NCBI GenBank assembly: GCA_024760905.1
Contig: CM045733.1
Span: forward strand, 42,792,501-42,856,500
DNA: 64,000 nucleotides
From: Plotosus lineatus
Lineage: Eukaryota > Chordata > Actinopteri > Siluriformes > Plotosidae
Reading direction: 5' to 3'
The translations under genes and the position numbers were made by a program. The notes under the pieces were generated by a model, which ran no database searches, had not been told where the DNA came from, and saw nothing but the letters and a program-made list of their open reading frames with translations. The stretch's first letter is position 1. The number at the start of each line of letters is the position of its first letter. Shown here one piece after another: positions 1 through 11,604 of the stretch.

Positions 1-56
1 TTGAAGGTTAAAGGTAACTGTTTAATTTTAAAAACAATATATGGTTCTCTATTAGT

Positions 57-336
57 GAGATTTTGTGAGATTTATTCCTTTAGCAAGGGACAGAAAGACG
101 CTGACGGCTTTGCAGCTACTCTTTACAAAAGTCAGCAATGGTTCCTTTTCATGCCTCACACCATAGACAGTGAGAGACATGGCCCACCTTTAATAACCCA
201 GTTAGCTGCACCGGGGGGGGGGGGGGGGGTGCACAGTGAAAACCTTGTGGAGAGTGGGACTCGAACCCCCAACCTTAGTATATAGGATATAACCTTAGGA
301 TAGCGCCCTATACCACTAGACCACCACTGCCCCCAC
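57..336 (-). mobile_element. tRNA-derived SINE, head + body, eroded tail
   Basis: The head is at the right end, so the copy lies on the minus strand. Reading that strand, it begins with a tRNA-like promoter: an A-box-like tggtctagtggt and a perfect B box ggttcgagtcc. The shared body follows, ending near gcgtctttctgtcccttgct. A duplicated run of about 28 bases splits the A-to-B spacing in this copy. The flanks carry an 18-bp target-site duplication with one mismatch (39..56 and 337..354), so the insertion limits are well supported. The tail is short and worn. A poly-G run at 213..229 lies inside. Confidence 0.85.
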
Positions 337-354
337 ATATGGTCCTCTATTAGT

Positions 355-1020
355 ATTCTATGGAAACAGTATGTCTGTTGAAAGTCAAAATTTGAAAGTT
401 AAAGTGCTATTTGTCCCAAACATTTGTGACCTTCATATTTGACCTTAACATTCCAAAATCAAATCTTTGCTAGGACTCAGGAAGGGCAGTGTCCCACAAA
501 GTTTGGTGAAAATCTGTGTATGGGTGTGTTCTGTAGTTTGTTCAGAGACACATTAATAAACAGACAAATGGACTCACAAACAATGTTTAGGCTGTGGTAA
601 AATACCTTCATTTTATAAATATACATCACATTACAGTGAATTTCTTTTAATCAAAAATCCCAACCTGTTCGGAAGTTGGGGTCACACATGATATATGTTA
701 CCTTGGAGTGTTAATGTTTACAATTCAGAACCTAATCATCGTCGTCTGACTATGCTGAGACTTGAACCGGTGACCTTTCAGACCATTAACTCAGAAACTT
801 AAATGTTGAATCACCTCTGCCGCAATTACTCCAGTTTTTCCAATGTACTCTCTCTTGACACAATAGCTTTATTTAATAAAACTAAGCCAAATAGATGGCA
901 TGGGTCCAGAAGCTACCACATCCTTCACATAATTAAAACAAGAACATTAATATAAACCTGTAATTCTCAGCTACAGTGCTGTCAGAGTTGTTGTTATAGA
1001 AAATAAGCAATAAGTAAAAG
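355..1020. other. Non-coding, no clear feature
   Basis: No coding signal seen. A stretch near 735..825 (acttgaaccggtgacctttc and neighbours) resembles a worn tRNA-like SINE head on the minus strand, but it is too degraded to claim. Confidence 0.4.
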
Positions 1021-1099
1021 GTGAGGACAGTTAGACTATATGGCAATTACGTGGTCATTTACAACCAAAGTTGTCACCGTCTTCGGCATCCTCGTCTCA

Positions 1100-1790
1100 T
1101 AGAGGCGATGGTTAGCAAGCATGGGGGGCATGACAGGATCTTGATTGGCTGTAATGGTCATCAAGTAAGTATATCCCCTTGGTATTTGAGATTTCTGACA
1201 GTGCATGCTCTAGGGCCTCGAAGAGCTGATCCTTCACTTCAGGAGTGGAGTTGAACATGGGAGCATAGGCTGATAAGATGTTAATGTAGCCTAATGTAGC
1301 AACGTCTTCACGTGCAATGTGAACAATCTTGATGATCCTCATTGATGTGTTTCAATGGAGGCAAGCAGCGAGTTCCTCATGCCAAAGCCTACACCATGCT
1401 ACCTGGGTTCGTCCATGAACAAGCCCTGCCAGAAGAAGGTAGTCTGTTTCTCTTAGAGACCCACTGTCAGGCAGCTTGGTTTCCTGGAAGCAGGCTACAT
1501 TGATATTAAGTCTCGCCATCTCATTGTTTATGCTGGCTGTCTTGTGAGAGTCATTGATGAATTGGAGGTCAGAAGAGAGTCCAGGGCACATTGTACAGAC
1601 ATTCCAGCTGGCGACTCAAAGTGACTTCTGTTGATTTACTTTTGGGTTGCCTGATGCAGGAATTATGCTCGCTGTTCAGGCAACCCCTATGCTCTACGCA
1701 CTCAGTAGAGCAAGCGAGCATGACGGGGAAACACCTTACTGTCCGGGGTATGTCTGGCTTGAAGCAGGTGGTAGCTACCAATGAGGCCTG
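1100..1790 (-). pseudogene. Decayed LINE endonuclease fragment
   Basis: Minus-strand frames show an apurinic-type endonuclease N-terminus of a non-LTR retrotransposon. Successive broken frames give RQLECLYNVPWTL (corresponding to a WNVRTMCPGLS-like start), then RLNINVACFQETKLPDSGSL with the QET motif, then NILSAYAPMFNSTPEVKDQLFEALE with the SAYAP motif. Family members continue with the GDFN catalytic motif and an RT domain; neither is visible here. Several frameshifts show long inactivity. The clade cannot be fixed by eye; it is clearly not the RTE family found elsewhere in this window. Confidence 0.75.
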
Positions 1791-2725
1791 AAGACCTCTC
1801 CCACCGATGGACAGGCAGCTGACACTCCAACATTATGCCAATTGGTCTGAGCTTATCACCAGTAACTGCCTTGTCCCGTTGGTTGAGGCCAGAGTCATTT
1901 GACTCCTCTGGAGGCCACTCTCCAGATGTGCCAAAGGCCTGTGAGGGTAATATGGAAACGCTGTGCTGCCCAGACTGCAGTGTCCCCCTCTCGGCATCAC
2001 TGGCAGGATCCAAGGGAAAGGATGAACCAATACAACTTGGTGCCAGGCCAACTGCAGAAGCTGCCGAATGCAGGTGCAGTACCGCTACAACTGTCTCACT
2101 GGGCACCACTCTGGGTCTTTATCCTCGAGATGACCTTCCTGAAGCCTTTCCTGAGATCATGTCTAAGCACAAGGCAGTGAAGGTTTGGAATGAGGATTTT
2201 CCTTCTCTTAAATGAGTTGCCTTCCCTGGCTGAAGAGCCCCATCTACCCTGGGCAACTGGTTTTGAGGCACCAGTGACTCACCTTCACCTCTGCTCCTGT
2301 CTGTAATGATAGTTTTGTCGGGTGGAGGCCAGAGTCAGGCTTGGCTGTCAGAGGCTATGAGAAACATATGCCATGAGGAGTACTTCGAGATGCTGTGAGA
2401 GCCAAAACTCGCAACCCACTCCTCAGCTATAATAGCCATTCCGAAACCACAACCAAAGTAGTGGCGTTTCAGTTTGGGAAGCAAATGGAAGTGCAAGTTG
2501 GATGACTGTGGTGCAAAACCACATTTGGGTACTTCTTGCACTTGCACTGCCACCCATGCTGAGGAAATAGGTATATGGTCTTGGAGTAACAGTACACCAG
2601 TTCAAAGCTTTCCCCTATTTTTTCCTGTTACAGGTTTTAAACAGTTGAAATGTCCTAACAAGCTGTTATAGCCAAAGAAAATAATTTTACTGTAAGTGTA
2701 TGAAATAAAAGCTGCTTCTTCTCCT

Positions 2726-2726
<1 letters not shown>
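1791..2726 (-). other. Probable 5' part of the old LINE, or unknown repeat
   Basis: This lies upstream (on the minus strand) of the endonuclease fragment. A 135-codon open frame at 2109..1702 runs toward it, so the leader or ORF1 region of the same element is the simplest reading. No domain is recognised. From about 2220 to 2700 I see nothing identifiable. Confidence 0.3.

Positions 2727-2769
<43 letters not shown>
2727..2769. repeat. (TAA)n microsatellite
   Basis: About 14 uninterrupted trinucleotide units. Confidence 0.98.
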
Positions 2770-2772
<3 letters not shown>

Positions 2773-3745
2773 GGGAAAACATCAATCCCAAACATAGATT
2801 ATGTAATGAATTTAGTGAGACTGTTCAACACCTTGTCAGTGGTTGTCCTGCTTTGGCACAAACTTCTTACTTGAAAAGATATGATAGCATGGTATGCTCA
2901 TTTTACTATCGTCTTTGTGATGCTTATTGTTTTGACTCAGAGGTCCACCCATGGTCCTTGATCATGTCCAGGGCATCATGGTAAATGATGATTTTAAGTT
3001 TCTATGGAATCAGCCCATTTACAGCCTGAGAAAGATTGAAGCCAATAAGTCTGATCTTGTTCTGTTTGACAAAATAAATGAAATTATTAATATTATTTAA
3101 TTTTCTGTCCCTTTTGACAGCAATGTGATTGGCAGGATTCAGAAAAAAAACATGCAAAATACGCAGACCTCGCCGATGAAATGTCTTGCTTGTATCCAAA
3201 TTACACAGTCGTCTGACTCCCCATTATCCTCTGTGCCCTTGATTCAGTACCTCCTAATCTACTGACACAGATAAAGAGAGTGCCCAGGTTTGCTAATGGG
3301 AACACAGCTCTTCTGACAGTCTGGGTAATGCAAAAGGCTGCAGTGTTTGGAAGTTCCCATATTCTTCGGAAAGTTCTTTGTGGGATCGGCTAGGCAGTGC
3401 TTCCTGGGACAATTATTATTATATACATATTATACAATGAGCAGATGTATAATTATTAAAAGTACCCATGTCGCACCTATAGCACCTACATGTGTACTCA
3501 ATAGTGTGTACTCACTGGTGAACGTGCACTTTATAACAGAAGGAGGTAAAACTTTAATTAAGGTTTTGGACAGCTCCAGTGCAGAGAAGTTTGTGGACTC
3601 TCCATTTTTTTGCAACAAGACAAGTTGCATTTAAAAGTAGCTGTTTGCATCGTTTTTTAGTAGTGCAAGATTTGTTTGCTTCAGTTTTTATTGATACACT
3701 GATGTATTTTAAAAATATAAACACTCATACTACACACAGACAAAT

Positions 3746-3747
<2 letters not shown>
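2770..3747. other. Non-coding, no feature recognised
   Basis: Short frames only, with no domain resemblance. AT-rich. Confidence 0.4.
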
Positions 3748-3795
<48 letters not shown>

Positions 3796-4016
3796 GTCAC
3801 ACTTAAATCCACACCTAGGGGCATGTTGGAACAGCCAGTTAGCCTAATGTGCATGTCTTTGAACTGTGGGATTAAACTGGTGTACCCAAAGGAAACCCAC
3901 ACAAACATGGGGAGAACATACAAATTCGACACAGAAACGCTTGAACCCAGGACTCGAACCTACAATCTTCTTGCTGTAAAGCAGATATGCTAACTACTAC
4001 ACCACTGTTCCTGCCG
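3748..4016. mobile_element. L2-like LINE-derived repeat with internal (CA)n
   Basis: A (CA)n run at 3748..3795 is followed by a widespread fish repeat: acacctaggggcatgttgg, then ggaaacccacacaaacatgg, then gacacagaaacgcttgaacc and a terminal ccaggactcgaacctac. A second copy with the same order, also preceded by (CA)n, is at 7385..7790, so the microsatellite is part of the repeat and not a separate event. Assignment to the L2 group is from memory of similar fish repeats. Confidence 0.6.
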
Positions 4017-4579
4017 TTATTACTGTCTGTTAAACAATAAGTAACCTTATAAATTCCCATATTGGCAGTGCATACCCAGGTAAGAACTAACTTTGTTGGC
4101 TGCAAAAACTCTGGAGCAGAGCTGCCATTGGTAAAATTTGATAAAAGTAAACATCTTCACTAATATACATTTCCCTATATGGTTGGTGCATGATGTGTAT
4201 GTGCGTGTGTGTGTGGGGGGGGGGGTTAAAGGCACTGCACTGTAACATGCAAATCTAACAGCAAAAAAGTGACTCAAAATGGGCCAGAAAACTGGCATAT
4301 ATTTGTGGCACAACATCTTTAATAGTGTCACTCATAAAACCGTAAGTGAACTTGCAAAAGAAGCATCATTTCTTAAAACAAGTTTAGTCAGGTTTTATTA
4401 ACCATGCCAACTTCCCAGCCTCCACCCAGGGAGGGGATGGTGTATGAAATTAACACTCCTTCCCTCTCGACTAAGGGCTTTATAAGACTGCGATTTTAAT
4501 CATTCCTTTGCTTGCTCTTCAACTTATTGCTTGTAGCTTGTTTGCATTAGTGTTTTTTCTTCAAGTCTTGTCATGTAAA

Positions 4580-4580
<1 letters not shown>
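4017..4580. other. Non-coding
   Basis: Only a short GT/poly-G run (about 4205..4225) stands out. Confidence 0.4.

Positions 4581-4637
<57 letters not shown>
4581..4637. repeat. (CA)n microsatellite
   Basis: About 28 uninterrupted dinucleotide units. Confidence 0.98.
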
Positions 4638-4639
<2 letters not shown>

Positions 4640-6700
4640 CACGAACATTTCACATGACACATGACAGCGAGAAATTATGCTCCATGATATGCCTTTTTGT
4701 ATTCAAGCTTTAATGTCACCAAAGATCCCTTCAGTTTAAAACAGTTTCATGAAAGTTAATCCACTATGCCTGTTAGTTTTTAAATAAAGCCTTTTGCAAT
4801 AAAAGGAGGCCTGATTTTCAGGACCTCGGTTTAATTTGGTCGATGATCTATATCTCGTCTTGCTTTGGGATGTTTCATATTTTTTTAAGAAAGAAGCATG
4901 GAACATTTATTAAACACAAGACCAAGCTTCAAATTTTTGTCATTCTGCTTGGAACTGAGGTAATAATATCAGCAGAACTATTTTTTTTTGTTTGTTGTTT
5001 ACTAGATATTCTGAATGGTACGTATCATTTTTGACATGACTTGTCTGATTGTTTGCTTTTACTAAACATCATATCCTGGTCAGAAGATCCTGCTTCCAAC
5101 TTGTGAAGTTGTAATTACAAGTATTTAATATTCAGGCGTTTTCTTACTGGAGTGAAATTAAACTAGGCAGACCCAAGGTTAACCTTCCCATCACAACTAG
5201 TTCAAGTCAGTTGGCGATGAAAAGAATGTTAAATACACTTGTTCTGCATGAAATGAATTGCACATATTTTGCTGCTCAAAATTATGTACAATAGTAACAA
5301 ACCATCTATTACTGAAATTTTTCCTTTTTTCCGCCCTGTTGAAAAGTTAAAGTACATGCTATTGCAAGAAATTCAGTTATTAAGATCATTTCAGAATTCC
5401 CTATTTAAAACTTCCAAGACAGCACCCGATATTTACCAAAATTCCAATATCATATGAAGGGAGCATGATATACTGTGCAGGTCTCTAATTTGTGTGCAAC
5501 CAGTGGGGAAAATTCCCATATGTTTTAAGATTGCAGGAAATTTTAATTATGGAAAAAATGGTGACATGGATATATTTTGAACAATCTGTATAATGGCTTT
5601 TGTATAATTTCTATGTGGTTTACTTAAATTTTTTGTTTGTTTTTTTTATCTGAAAAAAAAATTTCAAAAGCAAGATTCATCCTTACCTTTTTTATTCTTC
5701 TTCTTTCTCTAAACATTGTTGATGATTATTCTCATAATTAATAAATGTTTGGAAACCCTTTTCTCCAGGCTGAAAACATAATAAATTTTTAAAATGAAGG
5801 AAAAGCTATATTTCATACACATTAAAGCCAGAGAGGGGCTTGAAATGAACATTAAAGAACAAAAATGCAGTTTTTAAAATTAACCTGATTTCTCTCTGCA
5901 GCTCATCTGTTTATGAATTAGAAAAGGTTGCAGAGCTCCAGAATATGTATAAGAAATACATATAAAAGACTTCAATCAACCTGTACTATTGTTTGCATTC
6001 GGTCCTCTTCCACAATCTTCTTTACTTGACTGGATTTTATTGAGGTTTTCTTCAACAAGAAATTAATTCTACCATCGTTTGGTTGTCTTCTATGGTCTTT
6101 CAGATCTTTTGGTGTCGGTGCTCACCAGTGCATTTCATGTTTTAAAAGAACATACTGAACACAAGCATGTTTATGTTTTCAGTCTCATAATATCTTCCTT
6201 TACCTGCATTAACACAACTTTGCAATGCATGCTTTGATTTCCAATAAACAGCTGAGATAAGCAAATAAAACACTTGAAATCGATTCCAGATAGATTTTCT
6301 CCTTAATTAGAAACAGGCAATAACTGACCATGAAACTGCTTGTCAGCTCACTATACAGTTAATTTGAAGTCTGTGAAAATGGGGAGACTGTGCATAAAAA
6401 TTGTAGTAATCTCGTAAAGGTTAATGTAATGGTTTTCTTAAACCCCTTAAATTACAACTGAAAGTCTCCCACTGTGATGAAGTACAGAGACAGTATTACA
6501 AATATTGTGACACTGTTCAAATACTTATGGACTTAATTTAAGTGCCAGGCTTTAATGGGGCTTCTTATAAAAGATATTTTTAAACGGTAGTAATAATGCA
6601 TAAACAATACAGAGAAATGCAGCTGGCACTGGTTTGTTTCTTGTGAAAAATCAGACTGGATTTTAGCAGTCTTTCAGTGACAGTCCTCAATTCAATCAAT
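4638..6700. other. Long AT-rich non-repetitive stretch
   Basis: No coding frame of interest, no terminal repeats and no tRNA-like boxes. An (AATC)n run of about five units sits at about 6693..6713. Could hold unrecognised regulatory sequence. Confidence 0.4.
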
Positions 6701-6713
6701 CAATCAATCAATC

Positions 6714-6895
6714 AGTCCTAAGTCAGCCAATTGCAGAGAGAAAAATTTGGGTTGAATATTTGTGTGTGTTGGCCCTCCAGGGTTTGGTGAGTTGTTCATC
6801 GTGTACCAGGAATCAGCTGGGACGGGCTCCGGTCTTCCTGCAACCCCACCTAAGGATAAAGCAGGTCAGAAAATGACATGACATGACATCCTTTG
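6714..6895 (+). mobile_element. Worn SINE/LINE 3' tail
   Basis: The stretch ggctccggtcttcctgcaac followed by aaggataaagcaggtcagaa and an ATGAC repeat (gacatgacatgacatcc) resembles the conserved 3' end of L2-type elements with a short terminal tandem. The upstream part is not recognisable. Confidence 0.5.
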
Positions 6896-7384
6896 GATCG
6901 AATACATTATGAAAGAAGTTGCTGATGCACCTCCAGTTACCAAATAGTAGTTAAGATAACCTCATCAGGCAACAGTGAGGACTGGAGGCCTGTTACTTAC
7001 AGTAGATGAAATGTCAAATTTTGCGGGGAAAATGCATCAAACTTCTTACAATCAAATACTCATTACTTACTCATTTGATAAACCGCGTAATCCTCTATGA
7101 GGGTCTAAAATAAACAGAACATCTAGCAAGCTTCGGTTAATTTTTAGTTTAGTTTTCAGTTTTGGTTTTCAGTTTTATTTATTTGTGTACCACCTTTTTA
7201 AAATTGACACTGTCACAAATTAGTTTTATAATTTGGTAAGGAATTTATAAACATTTCTCTATAAAAGCTACACATGCCCAATGAGTAAGTCCACAATGAC
7301 AATGGAAGGGAAAAATCCCTCAGCATGATTTACAACCGTTTTCATTTTTCTGGAGTGACATAGCTACTAATGGTATTTGGAGTT
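6896..7384. other. Non-coding, nothing recognised
   Basis: AT-rich; no feature supported. Confidence 0.35.
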
Positions 7385-7523
7385 ACATCCTAGTCATCCA
7401 TTTGCCAATCATAACACATTCCTATTCACATTCATTCATTCAATCATTCATTCATCTTACTATGGTCTCCAATTCTGGGTGAAGGCAGGGTATGCTTTGG
7501 AAAGCTCCAATCAATTGCAGGAC

Positions 7524-7590
<67 letters not shown>

Positions 7591-7790
7591 CAATTCACTC
7601 TCACACCTAAGGGCAATTTGGATCAGTCAAATAGCCAAAAGTGCATGCTTTGTGCAAGTCTTTTGACTGTGGGAAGAAACCAATGTACTCATAGCAAACC
7701 CACGCAAGCATGGGGAGAACATGTAATCTTCATTCAGAACTTCTCTTGCTGAGCCCGGGACTCAAACCCAAGACCTTCCTACTGTGGCAT
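7385..7790. mobile_element. L2-like repeat with internal (CA)n, second copy
   Basis: Same architecture as 3748..4016 but longer. ATTC-rich start (7425..7455), then a gtgaaggcagggtatgctttgg motif region, a (CA)n tract at 7525..7587, then cacacctaagggcaatttgg, aaacccacgcaagcatgggg and a terminal ccgggactcaaacccaagac. The order supports a repeat with a built-in microsatellite. Confidence 0.6.
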
Positions 7791-8530
7791 CATTATTAAT
7801 AGAGTCACATAATTTGGCCTCTTCCAAATTGCACCAAATATAATTTCTACACTTATTTATTGCATAAAGGAACACACCTGGATAGTTCAAAAAAGCAGAA
7901 GGATGAGCTCTGCATTGTTTAAGTTTCATGAGTGTCAAGTGTCAAAATGATGATGGACAGTGAAATTATTATTTTATAAACATTTTATAAACAGTATCTA
8001 TGCAGACGTCTCTGGGTGCTGCATTATTTGTTCATTGCACATTCGTTGAACCCCATGTAGCAAGACCCATCCATCCAAGGTCAGGTCTTCTTTTATATAT
8101 TTGATAAAGGACTCTTGCAGGACTCTTGCATCCGTCTGTTGATTCAACTTTAAAGGAAAACATTCATTTACTTTTTTATATTTTGTTAATGCTGATGCTT
8201 TTTGGAACTCATGTCCTAGAAATCAAAAGAATTATTTGAATTTCACAACCAATTTCCTTTAATGACTTTTAAGTAATTAATACACAGTATAGGAAGAACC
8301 ATGCATTACTATGTCCAAAATATTGTTATGATCATTTTGGCATGATAATCTGTCTCTCTCTTATCCCCCCCCTCCCCCTTCCCCCGAAGAAGATAGCTAA
8401 AGTAAGCAGTAAACAACATTGTTCCAACTTGTAACAATCTGAAAGGGTACTATTGCTTTATCTGCAGCCAAGTTCTCAGGCTGTGTGACATTCTGTCATT
8501 ATGAGATAGCATAATACATAGTTAGAAACT
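7791..8530. other. Non-coding, nothing recognised
   Basis: Poly-C/CCT run near 8366..8386; otherwise featureless. Confidence 0.35.
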
Positions 8531-8621
8531 CACACACACACTCACACACGCGCGCACACACGCGCGCACACACGCACACACATGCACACACACGCACACA
8601 CATACACACACACACACACAA
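8531..8621. repeat. Compound (CA)/(CG) microsatellite
   Basis: Imperfect CA repeat with interspersed CG and GCACACA units. Confidence 0.95.
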
Positions 8622-8819
8622 AAAGAACATTGTTTTTAATTGTTCCAAAACAAATTATTAATCTAAAGTTCAACTGTAATTATTTAACATTAAGCATTTT
8701 TTGTATTTAATGGTGAATAAATAAAATATAATACTCTCTGCTTTAGTGTACACTGTAGTTTTGTTTTCTAAAATCAGCATTGTTCCAATGTCAATTCTGA
8801 TTAGAAGTGCTGATTATTC

Positions 8820-8940
8820 AATCATTCACTGATTTTCTAAACTGCCTAATTCTAATTAGGGTCAAAGGGAGGCTGTTGCCCATCTCATCTGAGTCTGGAT
8901 GAGGGCAAAGTACACACTGGACTGCTCGCCAAGCCATTTT
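8820..8940 (-). mobile_element. L2-like SINE/LINE tail fragment
   Basis: On the minus strand this matches the tail of the full SINEs at 9157 and 46972: the counterpart of the ccctaattagg block, then bases complementary to a gggatgggcgccagcctcc-like block. The tRNA head is missing. Confidence 0.6.
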
Positions 8941-9156
8941 TTAAAATTATAACTTCAAGCAAGAAAATAATAACAGACAGGATGGTAATGGAACAATTGC
9001 ATTAGACAAAGTGTGTACTGTGTTGTATAAAAGTAAAACATGGTTTCAGTGGCTTATACTTCTGTTGCACTGTGATTGAATGTGTTGAATGAACTTCATT
9101 CCTTTTGTTCTACCTGAAAATTGGACTGAACAATTAACTTTACAAATGGTACACTC

Positions 9157-9497
9157 GGGGAAGTGGTGGTCTAGTGGTATAGGGTGCTGGATCGCTGATC
9201 CAAAGGTTGGGGGTTCGAGTCCCACTGTCAACAAGGTTGTCACTGTCCCCCAGTGCAGCTAACTGGGTTATCAAAGGCCAGCCATGTCTCTCGCTGTCTA
9301 TGGTGAGAGGCATGTAAAAGAACCATTGCTGACTGTCGACAAGAGTAGGCTGCAAAGCCGTCGGCGTGTTTCCGCCCTGCGATGGCCTGGTGAGCTCTCC
9401 AGGGTGTACTCTGCCCTCACCCGAAGTTGGCTGAGATGGGCGCCAGCCTCCCCGTGACCCTCATTAGGATTAAGCGATTACAGAAAATGAACTGAAC
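9157..9497 (+). mobile_element. Full-length tRNA-derived SINE with L2-like tail
   Basis: Flanked by an exact 10-bp target-site duplication (tggtacactc, 9147..9156 and 9498..9507), which fixes the ends. The order is tRNA-like head with ctagtggtat (A-box area) and ggttcgagtcc (B box), then the central body through ccatgtctctcgctgtctat and accattgctgactgtc, then a body end at gtgtttccgccctgcgatgg. The tail reads tggctgagatgggcgccagc, ctcattaggattaagcgatt, acagaaaatgaactgaac. The tail resembles L2-clade LINE 3' ends, and the ATGA/ACTGA terminus looks like a short tandem repeat. Confidence 0.92.
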
Positions 9498-9507
9498 TGG
9501 TACACTC

Positions 9508-10439
9508 TAGTAATAATGAGCACGACACATATTCATGTTTACATGTTCCCCTTTTACAGCACTGGTCTATCCCTTGTCACATGATGTCAGAATCCTGCTT
9601 GTATATGCATTTTAATCACTTTTATGAACAAACAAGTGAAGAATCTGACATAAGGATGGAACTACAGATTGAAATGATAGCACATTGAAATAACTAAACT
9701 TGTTTGCAAATTTGGCCCTCCAAGTCTGAAAAGCAAATTTGGACATTTGCACATTTGCTTCTTATTGGAAGCAACACATCAAGTTGAAGCGCCGGAGCAG
9801 TCTTGAGGATTACTTCTGATTTTTAGATCAGCACAATAAGGGTAAGACTACAGGCAACAACAAAGTTCATCCACCAGACTTGTTGCATTTGAGCCCGAAC
9901 AAGTGGCAAAGCTTATATTGGACTACATTTTGGAAGATACGCATATACCTTGAGTAAGTTTGTACAACCATTGCTCATCAAATTGCTGACTGGTTTGTAG
10001 CCATCCAGATATGAACATTCAAGAAAGCAAATACAGAAAATCCCAAAGGATGAATTTTGTAGGAGAAATATTACTGTCTCCAAGGATGAATTGTCTGAGG
10101 TAGAGCCTGTGTGCAAAATAGCAGATTGTTGATCAGCTGTAAACAAGGCATTTGTATGCATCACAATTCATAGTTCAATGATATGGGCTGGAGATGGGTG
10201 TAATAAAAATCAAACAAATGAATTCAAACAAGTTAATTTTCTTAATGATGTAAACTGAATTTTTCTACTAGTTCACTCGAAGTGTGGAACGATTTCAAAG
10301 GCAGTTGCAAAGCACACAGTTTAATTAGCACTACTTCTGGTTCATTGGATGACAGAATTACCGATTTCAAACAGCTGTTTCACCCCTATCGCTTTGCTTG
10401 TGTAGCTAATGAACAGTGCATCCTTCATTGTATATTCCT
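9508..10439. other. Non-coding, nothing recognised
   Basis: Open frames below 85 codons without domains. Confidence 0.35.
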
Positions 10440-11040
10440 CCTGATCTCCTTCTTACTATCATCTTCATCTTCATTTTCACCTTCCGCTTAATCCAGGGTC
10501 AGGATGTGGAGGCCATAGTTTAATCCATGAGGTCCAGACGTCCCTCTTCCCAACCACTTCCTCCAGCTCTTCTGGTGGGATACCAAGGCGTTCCCACACC
10601 AGCTGAGAGACATAATGCTCCAGTGGGTTCTAGGTCTCTTTCCAGTTCAACATGCCACCAGGAAGACAGAGGCCATGCTGCGAAGGAAGTTAATTTCAGC
10701 CATTGTGTCCATGATCTTGTTCTTTTCATCACTATCCAAAGCTCGGGACCATAGGTGAGGGTATGAACATAAGTTGGCTGGTAACTAAAAGCTTAGCCTT
10801 CTTGCACAGCTCCGTCCTCACTACAAACGACCAATACAAGCTCTGCTATACATTAGAGGCTACACCTATATGCCCATTCTATCTCCTCCATCCTTCCCTC
10901 ACTCGTGAACAAGACCCCAAGAGTTTTGAACTCCTCCACTTAGGGCAGGACCTTATTCCAGACCCGGTGGGTGGGTTATACTCTTCCAGCTTAGAACCTT
11001 GGTCTTGAAGGTGCTCGCATTCATCTGCAAATTGTAAGTA
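10440..11040 (-). pseudogene. Old Rex3 LINE 3' fragment
   Basis: Matches, with many changes, the 3' part of the younger Rex3 copy at 54629. The end adjoins a CATCTTCATCTTC stretch, then ccgcttaatccagggtcagg, gaggtccagacgtccctctt, a counterpart of the agacaagccgagagacat block and so on to ttggtcttgaaggtgctc. It codes for the post-RT C-terminal region only, with no intact frame. Much more divergent than the 54.6-kb copy, so an older insertion. Confidence 0.8.
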
Positions 11041-11573
11041 GTAAAACTCTTACATTTAGTTTTAAGACTTTTATACATTCATTCATACTCTAAGTCACAT
11101 AATCCTACTAAGGGTCAATTGGAGGGTGGTGTCTATCTCACACAAGTCTGGGCAAAAGAGTTGACTAATGCAGGGACAACACACATACAACCTAGTTTTG
11201 TATTATTCTTTGTTGAATATATACCTTGAAACACAATATTTATAATATTTCAAGATCCCCTTCAGGCTTAACCCTTTCAAGGATAAATGTTTGGGTTCAC
11301 TTGGAGGCGCAATGGATCAGTTGATAAGCAATGTCTTCAATGTTCAAATGTCTTAGCCGACTGGAGCTTTTTTTTCTGGAATACATGTGTTCTCCCTGTG
11401 GCAGTTTGAATTTTTTTGCTGGGTACTTCAGGTTCCTCCTATTGCACTATAAATGTATCTAACAGTAATGTTTTTTTTTATTTCGCAAAAAAGTTTAGAT
11501 ATTTTTCATTATATACTAAAACCAAAAATCTGTGGTTTTATTCATATTCACCTAACTCATGAGTGCAAAAAAT

Positions 11574-11604
<31 letters not shown>

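Noticed and set aside
1..285. 94-codon frame at the window start
   Set aside because: It lies within a SINE and ends in translated SINE sequence.
9157..9240. tRNA gene from the A and B boxes
   Set aside because: No full cloverleaf, and the sequence repeats across the window as the head of a SINE; same for 22170..22250, 46972..47040 and 49260..49345.
10527..10754. 75-codon frame
   Set aside because: Antisense to the old Rex3 fragment.
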